Numbered from the stretch's first letter, positions 1 to 10,018 are shown. The stretch is DNA of 64,000 bases from Enterovibrio qingdaonensis (GCF_028683135.1 NZ_JAJUBB010000003.1:310001-374000); one strand, 5' to 3'. Notes: generated from the letters alone by a model not told the origin. Numbers and translations are program-made.

Positions 1-631
1 CGGTCATGAAGTTGCCTGGGGCTCCTTTCAAGGATTGGCTAATCACTACATCCAGAAAAACTGCGGCACTCCGTCGATCGGCGTCATCAATTTTGATGCG
101 CATTTTGATTTGCGTACGCCCTACAATGAAAGCCTTCACGGCAGCTCTGGCACCCCTTTCAGCCAAATTGCTGAGTTCTGCAAAAGCCGCCAATGGCCAT
201 TCCACTATGCCTGTTTAGGCGTTAGCAGAAGCAGCAATACACAAGCCCTATTTAATAGAGCTAGCGCGCTGTCTGTTCTCGCCATCGAAGACGTTGAAAT
301 GATTACCGAAGGCCGCACTGTAGTCAGAGATAAGCTTCGCTCGTTCATCAATCAAGTCGACGTCATATACCTAACAATTGACCTAGATGTCCTTCCTGCT
401 TCTGCGGCACCTGGCGTAAGTGCTCCCGCCGCACACGGCGTTGACTACCCCACCATAGAGTGGCTCGTGCGAGACATTTTGAAAGCCAGATGCGAAGACG
501 GAACCCACAAATTGAGGATCGCTGACATCGCTGAACTAAACCCTCGCTTCGACATAGACGACCAAACTGCGCGTATAGCGGCACGTTTGGTCTGGACGCT
601 AATGGAAAAAGCCGAACACCTCGCCAAGTGA
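1..631 (+). CDS. hutG: Formimidoylglutamase, 5' end outside the window
   Basis: The last step of this histidine-degradation route hydrolyses N-formimidoyl-glutamate to glutamate and formamide in the cytoplasm. The reading frame is open from base 2, so the true start lies upstream. The first visible residues, GHEVAWGSFQG, match the arginase-superfamily GGHE region. FDAHFDLR (the DAHxD metal motif) and TIDLDVLP...APGVSAPA (the second Mn-binding motif) follow, so the binuclear manganese centre looks intact. The stop is 15 bases before hutU and a Shine-Dalgarno lies in the gap, so the genes are co-transcribed. Other arginase-family members (agmatinase) are possible by sequence alone, but the hut neighbours decide the call. 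Confidence 0.93.
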   Translation, partial: GHEVAWGSFQGLANHYIQKNCGTPSIGVINFDAHFDLRTPYNESLHGSSGTPFSQIAEFCKSRQWPFHYACLGVSRSSNTQALFNRASALSVLAIEDVEMITEGRTVVRDKLRSFINQVDVIYLTIDLDVLPASAAPGVSAPAAHGVDYPTIEWLVRDILKARCEDGTHKLRIADIAELNPRFDIDDQTARIAARLVWTLMEKAEHLAK

Positions 632-646
632 ACAAGGAGTATAACC

Positions 647-2341
647 ATGACCGATCCAAGAACGGATTTCGACCGAACAGTAATCGCTCCTACAGGTTCA
701 GAGCTGACCGCGAAATCCTGGCTAACAGAAGCCCCTCTCAGGATGCTAATGAACAACTTACATCCTGATGTTGCCGAACACCCTCATGCCCTTGTTGTCT
801 ATGGCGGGATCGGCCGCGCTGCTCGAAACTGGCAATGTTTCGACAAAATCGTTGACGTACTAACACGCTTAGAAGACGACCAAACCCTTCTCGTTCAATC
901 AGGAAAACCCGTTGGCGTATTCAATACACATAAAGATGCCCCGAGAGTCTTGATTGCGAACTCCAATTTAGTGCCTCACTGGGCAACTTGGGCGCACTTT
1001 AATGAGTTAGATCGCCAAGGGTTGATGATGTACGGCCAAATGACTGCAGGAAGCTGGATATACATTGGCTCACAAGGCATCGTTCAGGGCACCTACGAAA
1101 CCTTCGTCGCTGTCGCGAAAAAGCACTTTGGTGGTGACGCTAGAGGACGATGGGTACTGACCGGGGGACTAGGCGGAATGGGAGGTGCACAACCGCTGGC
1201 AGCGACCATGGCTGGGTTTTCTATGATTGCCGTTGAATGCGACGAGAGCCGAATTGATTACCGACTGAGAACCGGATATCTCGACAAAAAAGCCACTAAC
1301 TTAGATGACGCCCTTGCGCTCCTTCACCACGCTTTGGAGCAAAATACGCCAATCTCCATTGGGCTTCTTGGAAACGCGGCCGACATTTTTAGTGACATTG
1401 TCACGTATGGTATTACCCCTGACGTTGTGACCGACCAAACCTCCGCGCACGACCCGTTAAATGGGTATTTGCCAAAAGGATGGACAATGGAAGAAGCATC
1501 CGAAAGGCGAAAAATCGATGAGGCAGGTGTTGTCGATGCGGCGAAATGCTCGATGGCGGAACAGGTCAAAGCCATGCTCACGCTGCAAGCACGAGGCGCA
1601 GCAACCTTAGACTACGGAAATAACATCCGCCAAATGGCCTTAGAAAAAGGCGTGGAAAATGCGTTCGATTTCCCGGGTTTTGTCCCCGCTTATATTCGCC
1701 CGCTATTTTGTCAGGGAGTTGGTCCTTTCCGTTGGGCTGCACTTTCGGGCGACCCGGAAGATATTTACAAAACCGACCAAAAAGTAAAAGAACTGATTCC
1801 TGACAACCCCCATCTACACCACTGGTTAGACATGGCCAGAGAACGCATCCAGTTTCAGGGATTACCCGCACGTATCTGTTGGGTCGGGCTAAAAGACCGA
1901 GCGCGTTTAGGGTTAGCCTTTAATGAAATGGTCCGAAATGGCGAATTGAAAACGCCCATCGTGATTGGGCGTGATCATCTCGACTCAGGCTCTGTCGCTA
2001 GCCCAAATAGAGAAACAGAAGGCATGATGGACGGCTCAGATGCGGTATCAGACTGGCCACTACTCAACGCACTTCTCAATACCGCCTCAGGTGCAACTTG
2101 GGTTTCGCTCCATCATGGCGGAGGCGTAGGCATGGGATTCTCCCAACATTCGGGGGTTGTTATTGTCTGTGACGGTTCAGAAGATGCGGATAAGCGAATA
2201 GCGCGCGTTCTGCACAATGACCCCGCCACGGGTGTAATGCGCCATGCTGATGCAGGTTATGGCATCGCCATCAATTGTGCGAAGGAGCAGAACCTCGACC
2301 TTCCGTTACTCGACCTTCCCAACATGCCTGTTAAGAAGTGA
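647..2341 (+). CDS. hutU: Urocanate hydratase
   Basis: Converts urocanate to imidazolonepropionate with tightly bound NAD+ acting as an electrophile. At 564 residues it has the usual family length. The N-terminal region carries the conserved [12 protein letters not shown] stretch (about 51-62). The glycine-rich [11 protein letters not shown] segment at about 173-183 is the NAD-binding loop. A late [13 protein letters not shown] segment is also typical. The start is supported by an AAGGAGT ribosome site at 633-639. It sits between hutG and hutH, nine bases from the latter, as part of one operon. No frameshift or missing motif is seen. Confidence 0.97.
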   Translation: MTDPRTDFDRTVIAPTGSELTAKSWLTEAPLRMLMNNLHPDVAEHPHALVVYGGIGRAARNWQCFDKIVDVLTRLEDDQTLLVQSGKPVGVFNTHKDAPRVLIANSNLVPHWATWAHFNELDRQGLMMYGQMTAGSWIYIGSQGIVQGTYETFVAVAKKHFGGDARGRWVLTGGLGGMGGAQPLAATMAGFSMIAVECDESRIDYRLRTGYLDKKATNLDDALALLHHALEQNTPISIGLLGNAADIFSDIVTYGITPDVVTDQTSAHDPLNGYLPKGWTMEEASERRKIDEAGVVDAAKCSMAEQVKAMLTLQARGAATLDYGNNIRQMALEKGVENAFDFPGFVPAYIRPLFCQGVGPFRWAALSGDPEDIYKTDQKVKELIPDNPHLHHWLDMARERIQFQGLPARICWVGLKDRARLGLAFNEMVRNGELKTPIVIGRDHLDSGSVASPNRETEGMMDGSDAVSDWPLLNALLNTASGATWVSLHHGGGVGMGFSQHSGVVIVCDGSEDADKRIARVLHNDPATGVMRHADAGYGIAINCAKEQNLDLPLLDLPNMPVKK

Positions 2342-2350
2342 GGTGGATAG

Positions 2351-3883
2351 ATGCAAAACATAACATTCAACCCTGGCGCGTTAACGCTCAAAACACTCCG
2401 TCAAATCAATGAAGGCTCTGTGCAGATCGCATTGGCAACAGGTACAGAGGCCACCATGAACAAAAGCGTTAAAACCGTGGAAGACATACTTTCTCAAGGA
2501 CGCGTTGTTTACGGTATCAACACCGGGTTTGGGTTATTAGCAAATACGCGGATAGAACTTTCTGATTTGGAGATTTTACAGCGTTCAATCGTGCTATCTC
2601 ATGCGGCAGGCATTGGCGAATTCATGACAGACAATACTGTCCGTTTAATGATGGTGCTTAAAATTAACAGTCTTGCTCGTGGCTATTCCGGCATTCGCTA
2701 CAGCGTTGTTGACGCGCTTGTGACCTTGCTTAACGCAGAGGTCTACCCCTGTATTCCCAAAAAAGGCTCTGTCGGCGCATCTGGCGATCTCGCCCCGCTC
2801 GCACACATGAGCGCATTGCTGTTAGGAGAAGGGTTAGCTCGACATAAAAACGAAGTGATATCTGGCGCAATGGCATTAAAGATTGCCGGACTTGACCCAA
2901 CCCCACTGGGTCCGAAAGAAGGACTGGCTCTGTTAAACGGCACGCAAGCGTCTACCGCATTCGCATTGGAAGGCCTCTTTCACGCTGAAGACCTGTTCGC
3001 GTCTGCAATTGCGACAGGGGCACTTTCTGTTGAAGCGGCTCTGGGCAGTCGCAAACCTTTTGATGACCGCCTCCATGTACTTCGAGGACACACTGCGCAA
3101 ATAGATGCAGCTGCTGCTTTCCGTCATTTACTTAAAGAGCAAAGCGAGATAGGCGATAGCCACCAGACCTGCGAAAAAGTGCAAGACCCTTACTCTTTGC
3201 GCTGCCAGCCCCAAGTGATGGGAGCCTGCCTCCAACAGATTCGCGCCGCAGCTAGCGTTCTTGAAGTTGAAGCAAACGCCGTCTCTGACAACCCAATCGT
3301 GCTGCATGAAGACAACGACATTCTGTCAGGCGGTAATTTCCATGCTGAGCCTGTCGCTATGGCCGCAGATAACTTGGCTCTGGCCATTGCGGAGATTGGC
3401 AGTCTGTCCGAACGCAGAATGGCATTGCTGATTGATAGCTCCCTGAGCAAATTGCCCCCATTCCTCGTCGATAATGGCGGCGTAAACAGTGGATTTATGA
3501 TTGCTCAAGTCACGGCAGCAGCTTTGGCGAGCGAAAATAAAACGTTAGCGCACCCAGCTAGCGTAGACAGCCTGCCGACCTCGGCTAACCAAGAAGACCA
3601 CGTATCAATGGCAACATTTGCAGGGCGAAGACTGGCTGAAATGGCAGAAAACACGCGAGGAATACTGGCGGTAGAAATGCTCGCAGCATGCCAGGGTTTA
3701 GACTTCCGCGCGCCACTGAAAACCACCAACACGCTGGAACAAGTAAAAGCAGAACTTCGGGGGCATGTCCCCTTCTATGACAAAGACAGATACTTTGCGC
3801 CGGACATTGAAAAGGCGGTAAGTCACCTTCTCACGGCAAGCCACAACAAATTTATGCCAGCGCAGCTATTGCCCAGTATTTAA
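2351..3883 (+). CDS. hutH: Histidine ammonia-lyase
   Basis: Non-oxidative deamination of L-histidine to urocanate, the first step of the hut pathway. The protein has 510 residues, normal for the family. The motif [12 protein letters not shown] holds Ala143-Ser144-Gly145, which cyclise to the MIO electrophile. Upstream, VYGINTGFG (about 53-61) contributes the catalytic tyrosine loop. [10 protein letters not shown] near residue 412 is another family signature. The AGGTGG site just before the ATG supports the start. It is the last hut gene here: the operon reads G-U-H on this strand, so hutI and the HutC repressor are expected to the left of the window. Confidence 0.97.
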   Translation: MQNITFNPGALTLKTLRQINEGSVQIALATGTEATMNKSVKTVEDILSQGRVVYGINTGFGLLANTRIELSDLEILQRSIVLSHAAGIGEFMTDNTVRLMMVLKINSLARGYSGIRYSVVDALVTLLNAEVYPCIPKKGSVGASGDLAPLAHMSALLLGEGLARHKNEVISGAMALKIAGLDPTPLGPKEGLALLNGTQASTAFALEGLFHAEDLFASAIATGALSVEAALGSRKPFDDRLHVLRGHTAQIDAAAAFRHLLKEQSEIGDSHQTCEKVQDPYSLRCQPQVMGACLQQIRAAASVLEVEANAVSDNPIVLHEDNDILSGGNFHAEPVAMAADNLALAIAEIGSLSERRMALLIDSSLSKLPPFLVDNGGVNSGFMIAQVTAAALASENKTLAHPASVDSLPTSANQEDHVSMATFAGRRLAEMAENTRGILAVEMLAACQGLDFRAPLKTTNTLEQVKAELRGHVPFYDKDRYFAPDIEKAVSHLLTASHNKFMPAQLLPSI

Positions 3884-4044
3884 ACGAAATAGTACGCCGT
3901 ACCCGTTAAACAACGCGGCACAATTAACAGAATATTTTACGTACCTTCTTGGAATGTGGCATATGACACATCTCAGATTCGTCAGATTACGCTACTATTC
4001 TGTTATAACGCCAATTTTGCTGATCAGATTGCCGAGGTATACCT

Positions 4045-4908
4045 ATGTGGCATTCCCTCTCTGTGCAACTTTCTCTTGCACTTGGACAACAGTTCGAAGT
4101 TGAAGAAAAAATGCCAGTCGAAGGTGGTGATATTAACGAATGCTATGCTATTAGCAGCGGGGATATTCGCTTTTTCGTAAAAGTAAACTCGAAAGAAACG
4201 CTGCCAATCTATGAAGCAGAAGCTGAGAGCTTGAGGCATCTTGCAAACAGCAGTGAAGTCTCTGTTCCTCAAGTTATTTATATCGGCATTATAAAAGAAA
4301 AAGCGGTACTCGTTCTTGATTACATTCCCATGAAACCACTCAATGCTGAGAACGCCTATATCCTAGGTAAGGAGCTTGCGCGCCTTCACCAGTGGGGTGA
4401 ACAGCTTGAATATGGTTTCGACATAGACAATTACATTGGTGCGAGTGAGCAACGCAATAGCTGGCATCGCAAATGGGCGTCTTTTTTCGCAGACCACCGC
4501 ATTGGTTGGCAGTTAAAACTTGCTGAAGAAAAAGGGATGTCATTTGGTGACGTCGAAACGATTGTCGAAAACGTCAAAGATAAACTTCATGGACACCAAC
4601 CCAAAGCTAGCCTTGTTCACGGTGATTTATGGAAAGGCAATGCTTCAATGACAATCAACGGCCCCATGGTATACGACCCAGCAAGTTATTGGGGGGATCG
4701 TGAAGTTGACGTAGCAATGACAGAGCTATTTGGCGGCTTCCCAGAAGATTTTTATAAAGGTTACAACGAAGTATGGCCTTTAGATGAAGGTTTCGAAGAA
4801 CGAAAAGATCTTTATAACCTTTATCATCTGCTGAATCACAGCAACCTCTTTGGCGGACATTACATCGAGCAAACCGCCACTGTGATCAATAAACTCGAGC
4901 TTATCTAG
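4045..4908 (+). CDS. Fructosamine kinase family protein (YniA-like)
   Basis: Predicted ATP-dependent kinase that phosphorylates ketosamines or related glycated amines, allowing deglycation; bacterial members often act on ribulosamines. The fold is aminoglycoside-phosphotransferase-like. Visible elements are the ATP lysine in FFVKVN (about K46), the catalytic loop VHGDLWKGN at 191-199 (Asp194) and the metal-binding YDPASYWGDRE at 210-220. Length is 287 residues, about the size of E. coli YniA. GAGGT at 4033 supports the start. It is followed by a strong terminator and then an HxpB-like phosphatase, as yniA and yniC lie near each other in E. coli. The exact substrate cannot be read from the sequence. 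Confidence 0.9.
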   Translation: MWHSLSVQLSLALGQQFEVEEKMPVEGGDINECYAISSGDIRFFVKVNSKETLPIYEAEAESLRHLANSSEVSVPQVIYIGIIKEKAVLVLDYIPMKPLNAENAYILGKELARLHQWGEQLEYGFDIDNYIGASEQRNSWHRKWASFFADHRIGWQLKLAEEKGMSFGDVETIVENVKDKLHGHQPKASLVHGDLWKGNASMTINGPMVYDPASYWGDREVDVAMTELFGGFPEDFYKGYNEVWPLDEGFEERKDLYNLYHLLNHSNLFGGHYIEQTATVINKLELI

Positions 4909-4950
4909 TCAAAGTAAATTGCTGTCTGCTAACAAAACAATCAAAATATC

Positions 4951-4978
4951 GGGGGTGCAAAGGCACCCCCTTTTTTGT
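4951..4978 (+). terminator. Rho-independent terminator of the fructosamine kinase gene
   Basis: GGGGGTGC, a short A-rich loop and GCACCCCC are followed by TTTTTT. The stem is eight GC-rich pairs with a clear U-tract, 42 bases after the stop codon. Confidence 0.93.
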
Positions 4979-5002
4979 CTGCATATGTAAGGACGCAATT
5001 TC

Positions 5003-5653
5003 ATGATCAAAGCTGCTATTTTCGATATGGACGGTTTACTCGTCGATTCAGAGCCATTTTGGCAAGATGCACAACTTCTCGTCCTTCATGACCTTGGCGT
5101 AAACATCACGCGTCAAGACACCATAAACACCACTGGCATACGCATCGATCAAATCATCAAGCACTACTACAAAACGCAACCTTGGCAAGGCCCAAACTGT
5201 GATGAAGTTTGTGACTTGATTTTGGACAAAGTCATTGAACTTGTTGGCATCAATAAACCCATGATGCCCGGTGTATTACATGCACTAAACCTATGCAAAG
5301 ACGCCAACCTGAAAATTGCGCTAGCATCATCTTCTCCTTTGCGACTCATTAATGCCACGCTTAAAGCGTTAGACATTGAACAATGGTTCGAGCAACGCTA
5401 CTCCGCCGAACACCTTAAATATGGGAAACCACATCCAGAGGTGTACTTGAATGCAGCCGAAGGGTTAAACGTCGACCCAAAAGAATGCATCGCATTTGAA
5501 GATTCATTTGCTGGTTTGTTGTCAGCAAAATCCGCACAAATGAAAACGGTAATTGTTCCTGAACACAAGGTTGCCGAGAAAGACCAATGGGTAATTAGTG
5601 ACGTTAAACTTAGAACGCTAAACGAATTAAGTACCGAGGATCTTGTACGTTAA
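5003..5653 (+). CDS. hxpB: HAD-family sugar phosphatase (hexitol phosphatase HxpB / YniC type)
   Basis: Predicted cytoplasmic phosphatase of sugar or hexitol phosphates (2-deoxyglucose-6-phosphate, sorbitol-6-phosphate and mannitol-6-phosphate in the E. coli homologue). HAD motif I is FDMDGLLVDSE, with nucleophile Asp8 and acid/base Asp10. Motif II is in ALASSSP, motif III is the lysine of KYGKPHPEVY, and motif IV is FEDSFAGL. The 216 residues match YniC, and an alpha-helical cap lies between motifs I and II as in subfamily IA enzymes. It stands alone after a terminator. The symbol is by homology and position near a yniA-like gene; a general beta-phosphoglucomutase-like phosphatase is the alternative. 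Confidence 0.85.
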   Translation: MIKAAIFDMDGLLVDSEPFWQDAQLLVLHDLGVNITRQDTINTTGIRIDQIIKHYYKTQPWQGPNCDEVCDLILDKVIELVGINKPMMPGVLHALNLCKDANLKIALASSSPLRLINATLKALDIEQWFEQRYSAEHLKYGKPHPEVYLNAAEGLNVDPKECIAFEDSFAGLLSAKSAQMKTVIVPEHKVAEKDQWVISDVKLRTLNELSTEDLVR

Positions 5654-5972
5654 ACAAGCAATTTTGTGCAGTTTTACGGATATTTCGAACTCCGCCGCTC
5701 CACATTCTGAAGTAACATCACGTTAATTGTATATTTTCTAACCTATTGAAATCATTTGTTACGTATCAAACGTTACTGAACAAATGGTATTCCCTCAAGT
5801 CATTAGCGACGGGAATATTTCATCTGTTTTTTATGTCGGAACTCAAGTTTTTCTCTTATTTCACTGAGCGAACCTTCTTGAGTTCTTACAATGAATACAC
5901 ATGAATGGTTGAGGAAACAGCTATCTTTGCACCGTCATGTTGCTGGCTCGCAGTTCAGAAAGGGAGTAGAAC
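5654..5972 (+). other. Intergenic region upstream of the small Cys-rich gene
   Basis: About 320 AT-rich bases. Several short frames cross it, but none has both a ribosome site and a recognisable product. The Shine-Dalgarno for the next gene (AAGGGAG near 5959) is the only element I can support. Confidence 0.5.
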
Positions 5973-6176
5973 ATGCAAAACTTTACCGAGAGAGGGATCG
6001 ACTGTCCTCATTGTGGACACAGGATTCGCATTACTTTGGATACAAGCGGTGGCGATCAAGAGTTTTATGATGATTGCCCAGCGTGTTGTAACGCTATTCA
6101 TCTAAACCTGAAAATCGACTCTCTACATAAAACCATAAATCTGTTTGTGGATGCGGACGACGAACAAATCTTTTAA
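5973..6176 (+). CDS. CPXCG-motif cysteine-rich small protein
   Basis: A 67-residue protein with CPHCG near residues 11-15 and CPACC near 36-40, which together would bind one zinc in a rubredoxin-like knuckle. The C-terminal half is acidic (FVDADDEQIF). It matches the widespread small family of CPXCG-motif proteins in gamma-proteobacteria, whose function is not established. The ATG has AAGGGAG nine bases upstream. A larger frame starting at 5905 overlaps this gene in another phase and has no family features. A terminator follows within 25 bases. Confidence 0.85.
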   Translation: MQNFTERGIDCPHCGHRIRITLDTSGGDQEFYDDCPACCNAIHLNLKIDSLHKTINLFVDADDEQIF

Positions 6177-6194
6177 CTGACCGGAACCAGGAGA

Positions 6195-6221
6195 AAAAAG
6201 CCAGCAATTGCTGGCTTTTTT
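6195..6221. terminator. Bidirectional terminator between the Cys-rich gene and ribE
   Basis: AAAAAAGCCAGC and GCTGGCTTTTTT are separated by AATT. The stem is flanked by A and T runs, so it can end transcription from both convergent genes. Confidence 0.9.
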
Positions 6222-6252
6222 GTCAACGTTCATTTTTCTTTGAGGCTTGATA

Positions 6253-6864
6253 TTACAGCTGTTTAGCCGCTAAAACGCGTTCAACCGTATCAACAACAGC
6301 CTGCGTTTGAGGGTCAACTTCAATATTGACCTTGTCGCCGACCTTACGCCAACCCATGTTCGTTCTTTGAAGGGTTTCAGGAATGAGGTTTACGCAAAAT
6401 CGATTGTTTCTCATTTCACCAATGGTCAAGCTGATCCCATCAATGCCAACGTAGCCTTTATCAAAGAGGTATTTAGCAACGGTGTCGGGCACTTCAATCC
6501 ACACTTGGCAGTTGTTTTCCGTCGTGATCACATCTACCACGCTCGCCACACACATGATATGACCAGACATAGAATGCCCACCAATTTCATCACCAAACCG
6601 AGCCGCGCGCTCCAAATTCACTTTGTCGCCTTCCTGAAGCAAACCCAGATTTGTCAGTTTGAGCGTAGCCTGCATAAGATCAAACCAAACCGTATTCCCT
6701 TCCACCTTGGTGACGGTGAGGCAACAGCCGTTATGGGCGACAGAAGCCCCGAGGGCTAATCCACTCAACATATGGTCTGGAAACAACACCGCATGGCTCT
6801 GAAAGTCAGTTTTGACGACTATCTCCGTGACAGTTGCCGTGCCTTGTACAATTCCGGTGAACAT
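6253..6864 (-). CDS. ribE: Riboflavin synthase, alpha subunit
   Basis: Dismutates two 6,7-dimethyl-8-ribityllumazine molecules into riboflavin plus the pyrimidinedione; the family works as a homotrimer. The start is placed at MFTGIVQG, the invariant family N-terminus, with AGGGA just upstream. An upstream frame extension of 25 residues is not conserved. The 203 residues contain the two homologous barrels: the first has AHNGCCLTV and the second [10 protein letters not shown], both with the lumazine-contact pattern. No FMN-riboswitch features lie upstream. The upstream DNA holds the composite inverted repeat at 6941-7208 instead. E. coli calls this gene ribC, most other bacteria ribE. Confidence 0.95.
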   Translation of the reverse strand: MFTGIVQGTATVTEIVVKTDFQSHAVLFPDHMLSGLALGASVAHNGCCLTVTKVEGNTVWFDLMQATLKLTNLGLLQEGDKVNLERAARFGDEIGGHSMSGHIMCVASVVDVITTENNCQVWIEVPDTVAKYLFDKGYVGIDGISLTIGEMRNNRFCVNLIPETLQRTNMGWRKVGDKVNIEVDPQTQAVVDTVERVLAAKQL

Positions 6865-6940
6865 TGAAATCCCTGCTATTACAAAATCAGTTAGCTTCAG
6901 TTTAATGACTGGTAAAAAAACGTCCATTGTTTCATTCACC

Positions 6941-7208
6941 TATATAGCCAAACAACCTGAAGATGCAGCATTCAGCGAGTTTGACGGGTGTTCTGATCAC
7001 GGCGTTCCTGTGCAGGTGTAGTCACCTCCATCAAAAAGGGACAACAAAGAGCAGGACACCTGTCAACTCGCCCGAAGGGAGGCCTTCAATGCGCTCACAT
7101 CATCGTTAAATTCCACGGAAATAGGGTGGCTATTCCTCATGAAATTCGCCTCGATTTGAACGCATTGATGACCTCTGAATGCGAGCATCTTCAGGTTGTT
7201 TGGGTAAA
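6941..7208. repeat. Composite inverted-repeat element (MITE-like) between ribE and norM
   Basis: The ends are near-identical inverted copies of about 35 bases. The left end contains CCAAACAACCTGAAGATGC at about 6948. The right end, read on the minus strand from 7207, contains CCCAAACAACCTGAAGATGC. Both continue into a GCATTCAG block. Two nested palindromes lie inside: TTGACGGGTGTTCTG near 6980 faces TTGACAGGTGTCCTG (minus strand) near 7067, and CTTCAATGCG near 7086 faces CGCATTGATG near 7161. No coding frame is evident. The same end sequence recurs singly at 21913, 25662 and 46747. It may be a non-autonomous mobile element or a structured RNA; the sequence alone does not decide. Confidence 0.7.
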
Positions 7209-7279
7209 ATTAATTTACTTAGTTACGCATCTGAGTCAGTCACTAATTCCAGGATCTTGTATTTTCTGGAGAACATAGA

Positions 7280-7307
7280 TTGTTCATCTATCCATTGGGC
7301 GTATAAT
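7280..7307 (+). promoter_or_regulatory. Sigma70 promoter of norM
   Basis: TTGTTC, 16 bases, then a consensus TATAAT at 7302-7307. It lies just outside the right end of the inverted-repeat element and about 45 bases before the norM start codon. Confidence 0.7.
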
Positions 7308-7351
7308 GCGCTGTCCTTTTTTTGCCTCATTTTGCTGTTGGAGTCACATAG

Positions 7352-8722
7352 GTGCAAAACTATCGCCTAGAAGCCAAATCCATTATTAAGCTGGGTATTC
7401 CAGTTTTCATTGCTCAATTAGCTCAGACATCGATGGGATTCGTCGATACGGTTATGGCTGGTGGGGTCAGCGCAACCGATATGGCAGCCGTCGCTGTTGC
7501 TTCAAGTATCTGGCTACCCTCTATTTTGTTTGGTATCGGTATTCTTATCGCTATGGTACCTATTGTCGCGCAGCTCAATGGTTCTGGCCGTCAACACAAG
7601 ATACCTTTCCAGTTTCAGCAAGGCGCTTACATGGCCCTGCTGCTTTCTGTACCCATTTGCCTTGTGTTGTATAACGCAGGCTACATCGTCTATCACATGG
7701 ACGTAGAACCCGCCTTGGCTGAAAAAACCATTGGCTATTTGCACGCTGTGCTTTGGGCTGTCCCTGCCTACCTTCTCTTCCAAGTTTTACGAAACCTATC
7801 TGAAGGTATGTCTCTGACGACACCCGCAATGATCATCGGATTCATTGGCCTTGCCGCAAACGTACCGCTTAACTGGATTTTTGTTTACGGTAAATTCGGC
7901 GCACCTGCACTAGGCGGTGTGGGCTGTGGTGTTGCTACTGCAATCGTTTATTGGCTGATGCTGGTAGCAATGTTCATCTACGTCATGGTTAACAAACGAC
8001 TAAAACGTGTTAATGCTTTTTCTCAATTCTCCAAACCTGACGTAAAAGCGTTGATTCGCCTGTTTAAAATGGGCTTCCCTGTCGCAGCAGCACTGTTTTT
8101 CGAAGTCACCTTGTTCGCAGTCATCGCACTGCTAATTGCACCGCTGGGCTCCATTGTGGTCGCCGCACACCAAATCGCCATTAACTTTTCGTCGATGATT
8201 TTCATGCTGCCAATGAGTCTAGCGACAGCAGTGAGTATCCGTGTTAGCCACCAGTTGGGTGAGAAGTCTACTGAAGGCGCAGCCCGTGCTGCAAAACTTG
8301 GCATCATCATCGGTTTACTGTCAGCATTTGTCACCGCAACGCTGACCGTCATTTTCCGTGAGCCTATTATTCACCTGTACAACAAGAACCCTGAAGTTGT
8401 GGGGATTGCCGCTAACTTAATGTTATTGGCTGCAGTTTATCAGTGCACCGATTCCATTCAGGTCGTCGCAGCAGGTGCATTGCGTGGATATAAAGACATG
8501 CGCGCAATCTTTTCACGTACCTTCGTTGCCTATTGGATCCTAGGTGTTCCTATGGGCTACATCCTGGGCATGACCGACTGGATTGTAGAACCTATGGGCG
8601 CTTACGGTTTCTGGGTGGGTATAATCATCGGATTAACATCTGCGGCCATCATGCTGGGTATGCGCCTCTACTGGATTCGTAAACAACCGGTTGAATTTCA
8701 GCTCGCCATGGCTGAGAGATAA
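7352..8722 (+). CDS. norM: Multidrug efflux pump of the MATE family, NorM
   Basis: Inner-membrane antiporter that exports cationic drugs and dyes in exchange for sodium or protons. The 456-residue protein has twelve hydrophobic segments in two six-helix halves. GFVDTVMAGGVSATDMAAV near the N-terminus and VPLNWIFVYGKFGAP follow Vibrio NorM very closely by memory. The start is GTG at 7352, with GGAG at 7340-7343; no in-frame ATG is better placed. It has its own promoter and is followed immediately by a terminator, so it is monocistronic. Substrate range cannot be judged here. Confidence 0.95.
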   Translation: MQNYRLEAKSIIKLGIPVFIAQLAQTSMGFVDTVMAGGVSATDMAAVAVASSIWLPSILFGIGILIAMVPIVAQLNGSGRQHKIPFQFQQGAYMALLLSVPICLVLYNAGYIVYHMDVEPALAEKTIGYLHAVLWAVPAYLLFQVLRNLSEGMSLTTPAMIIGFIGLAANVPLNWIFVYGKFGAPALGGVGCGVATAIVYWLMLVAMFIYVMVNKRLKRVNAFSQFSKPDVKALIRLFKMGFPVAAALFFEVTLFAVIALLIAPLGSIVVAAHQIAINFSSMIFMLPMSLATAVSIRVSHQLGEKSTEGAARAAKLGIIIGLLSAFVTATLTVIFREPIIHLYNKNPEVVGIAANLMLLAAVYQCTDSIQVVAAGALRGYKDMRAIFSRTFVAYWILGVPMGYILGMTDWIVEPMGAYGFWVGIIIGLTSAAIMLGMRLYWIRKQPVEFQLAMAER

Positions 8723-8731
8723 TCTTCAAAT

Positions 8732-8757
8732 AATCCCGCCTCGGCGGGATTTTTCTT
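8732..8757 (+). terminator. Terminator of norM
   Basis: ATCCCGCC, TC loop, GGCGGGAT, then TTTTTCTTTT: an eight-pair GC-rich stem directly after the norM stop. Confidence 0.92.
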
Positions 8758-8821
8758 TTCGATCTTCCATTTCGTATACTTCGTAACAACCTACACCTTT
8801 GGCAAATTCGAGAGACACAAA

Positions 8822-9829
8822 TTGCGACTGAAACGCACTGTGATTGTCATAACATTGATTGGAATGCTTCAAGGCTGCTTTGATGATGACAAAGCCAAGG
8901 GCCTCTTTGTCGATTATTCAGAACGTCTTGCTAATGTGGTCGAAACGTCTCCCATTCCCCCAAGCGAGTCCAGAGCTATTAAGTTGCCGCGCAAAAGAGA
9001 TCTCGTCGTACCTATCGAAGATACTCGTATGGGATTGCTAGATGCTTACGAGTTAAGGCAATGCGGGTTGTTTCAATTGATTGCTGATCGGAATTCAATT
9101 CTGGGGAAAGTTCAAGACGCGTTCAGGCAACTCAACTACGAATTAGCGTTACTTCGAACCCTTAATCAGTGCCTTGAAGACGTCACTAGCGAGCCGTTAT
9201 CCAGTGAACTAAAACGGATTCAGGTTGTAAAACGCAATCAAATCCATCTTGTCTATTGGAACACCTTTGCATCTAGCGACGCGTGGCGAAGCCAATTGAC
9301 GCCGCCTTCGATATCCATGATTTCACCAGATACCCCTTTCGCGCATAGTGAAGCGTTACTCGCCATTGAGAGTTATTCCTCATTACTGGCTAACCCATCT
9401 TCTCGTAACGTCCTGGAATTACAGGAACCCATTGAGAAACAGCGATATTTAGGTGCCCTTTTCTATTCAATGGACGAAAGCACACGTTGGCTGAACGCAG
9501 CAACAGAGCAGCTTGAGCGAGACGATGCACGCGTACTTTGCGGGAAAAACAGAAATACGACGCGATTTACGTACCTACAGAATGTATTCAGCACATTTTT
9601 TATTGATGGCGTACAGCCCTACTTGTCAAAAATAAACGGGCTATACCTTGATGCTCAGCCCTCACTTGTCAGACTCCACCAACGTTTTGGCGAAATGCCG
9701 CCATTTACTGACTACAGTGCCGCCTATTTTTCAGGCGAACATTACGACGAATTCCAAGACGCGGTTAAAAACCATGTCGCATATTGGCAAACCTTGTTTA
9801 AACGTTGCGGCGTTAAGATTGGTCGGTAA
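8822..9829 (+). CDS. DUF3080-type lipoprotein
   Basis: A 335-residue predicted lipoprotein. The N-terminus has basic residues, a short hydrophobic stretch and the lipobox LQGC, so the mature protein would be lipid-anchored at about Cys19; FDDD follows it. The mature part holds LLDAYELRQCGLFQLIADRN and a following GKVQ helix, the pattern I associate with DUF3080 proteins of gamma-proteobacteria. No enzymatic motif is visible and no function is known to me. The start codon is TTG, with GAGAGA about five bases before it. It lies alone between norM's terminator and the tRNA cluster, and no clear terminator follows. Confidence 0.75.
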   Translation: MRLKRTVIVITLIGMLQGCFDDDKAKGLFVDYSERLANVVETSPIPPSESRAIKLPRKRDLVVPIEDTRMGLLDAYELRQCGLFQLIADRNSILGKVQDAFRQLNYELALLRTLNQCLEDVTSEPLSSELKRIQVVKRNQIHLVYWNTFASSDAWRSQLTPPSISMISPDTPFAHSEALLAIESYSSLLANPSSRNVLELQEPIEKQRYLGALFYSMDESTRWLNAATEQLERDDARVLCGKNRNTTRFTYLQNVFSTFFIDGVQPYLSKINGLYLDAQPSLVRLHQRFGEMPPFTDYSAAYFSGEHYDEFQDAVKNHVAYWQTLFKRCGVKIGR

Positions 9830-9945
9830 ATCAAATCATTGCATTCGCAAACCAAGATTTCTCCCTTTAAACGGCTGAAGTGACACCAATTTGCGCACCA
9901 AAGCATCAAACAAACGCGGAAGCGCAAAAAAGTCAGGTTTTACGC

Positions 9946-9974
9946 TTGCGTGCCGCCGCCCTACTCGCTAATAT
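9946..9974 (+). promoter_or_regulatory. Promoter of the tRNA-Val cluster
   Basis: TTGCGT, a 17-base spacer and TAATAT at 9969-9974. The bases after the -10 are GC-rich (TCGTCTCGC), like the discriminators of stringently controlled stable-RNA promoters. The first tRNA begins 45 bases downstream. Confidence 0.7.
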
Positions 9975-10018
9975 TCGTCTCGCTTTCAGGGAAGCTTCAC
10001 TGTATATCAGTTAGATAT

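Noticed and set aside
3892-3902. GTACGCCGTAC symmetry after hutH as a terminator or HutC operator
   Set aside because: Arms of only four bases, no U-tract, and it does not match a hut operator I know.
5891-6070. 59-residue frame overlapping the CPXCG gene
   Set aside because: It runs in another phase through a recognisable conserved gene and has no motif of its own.
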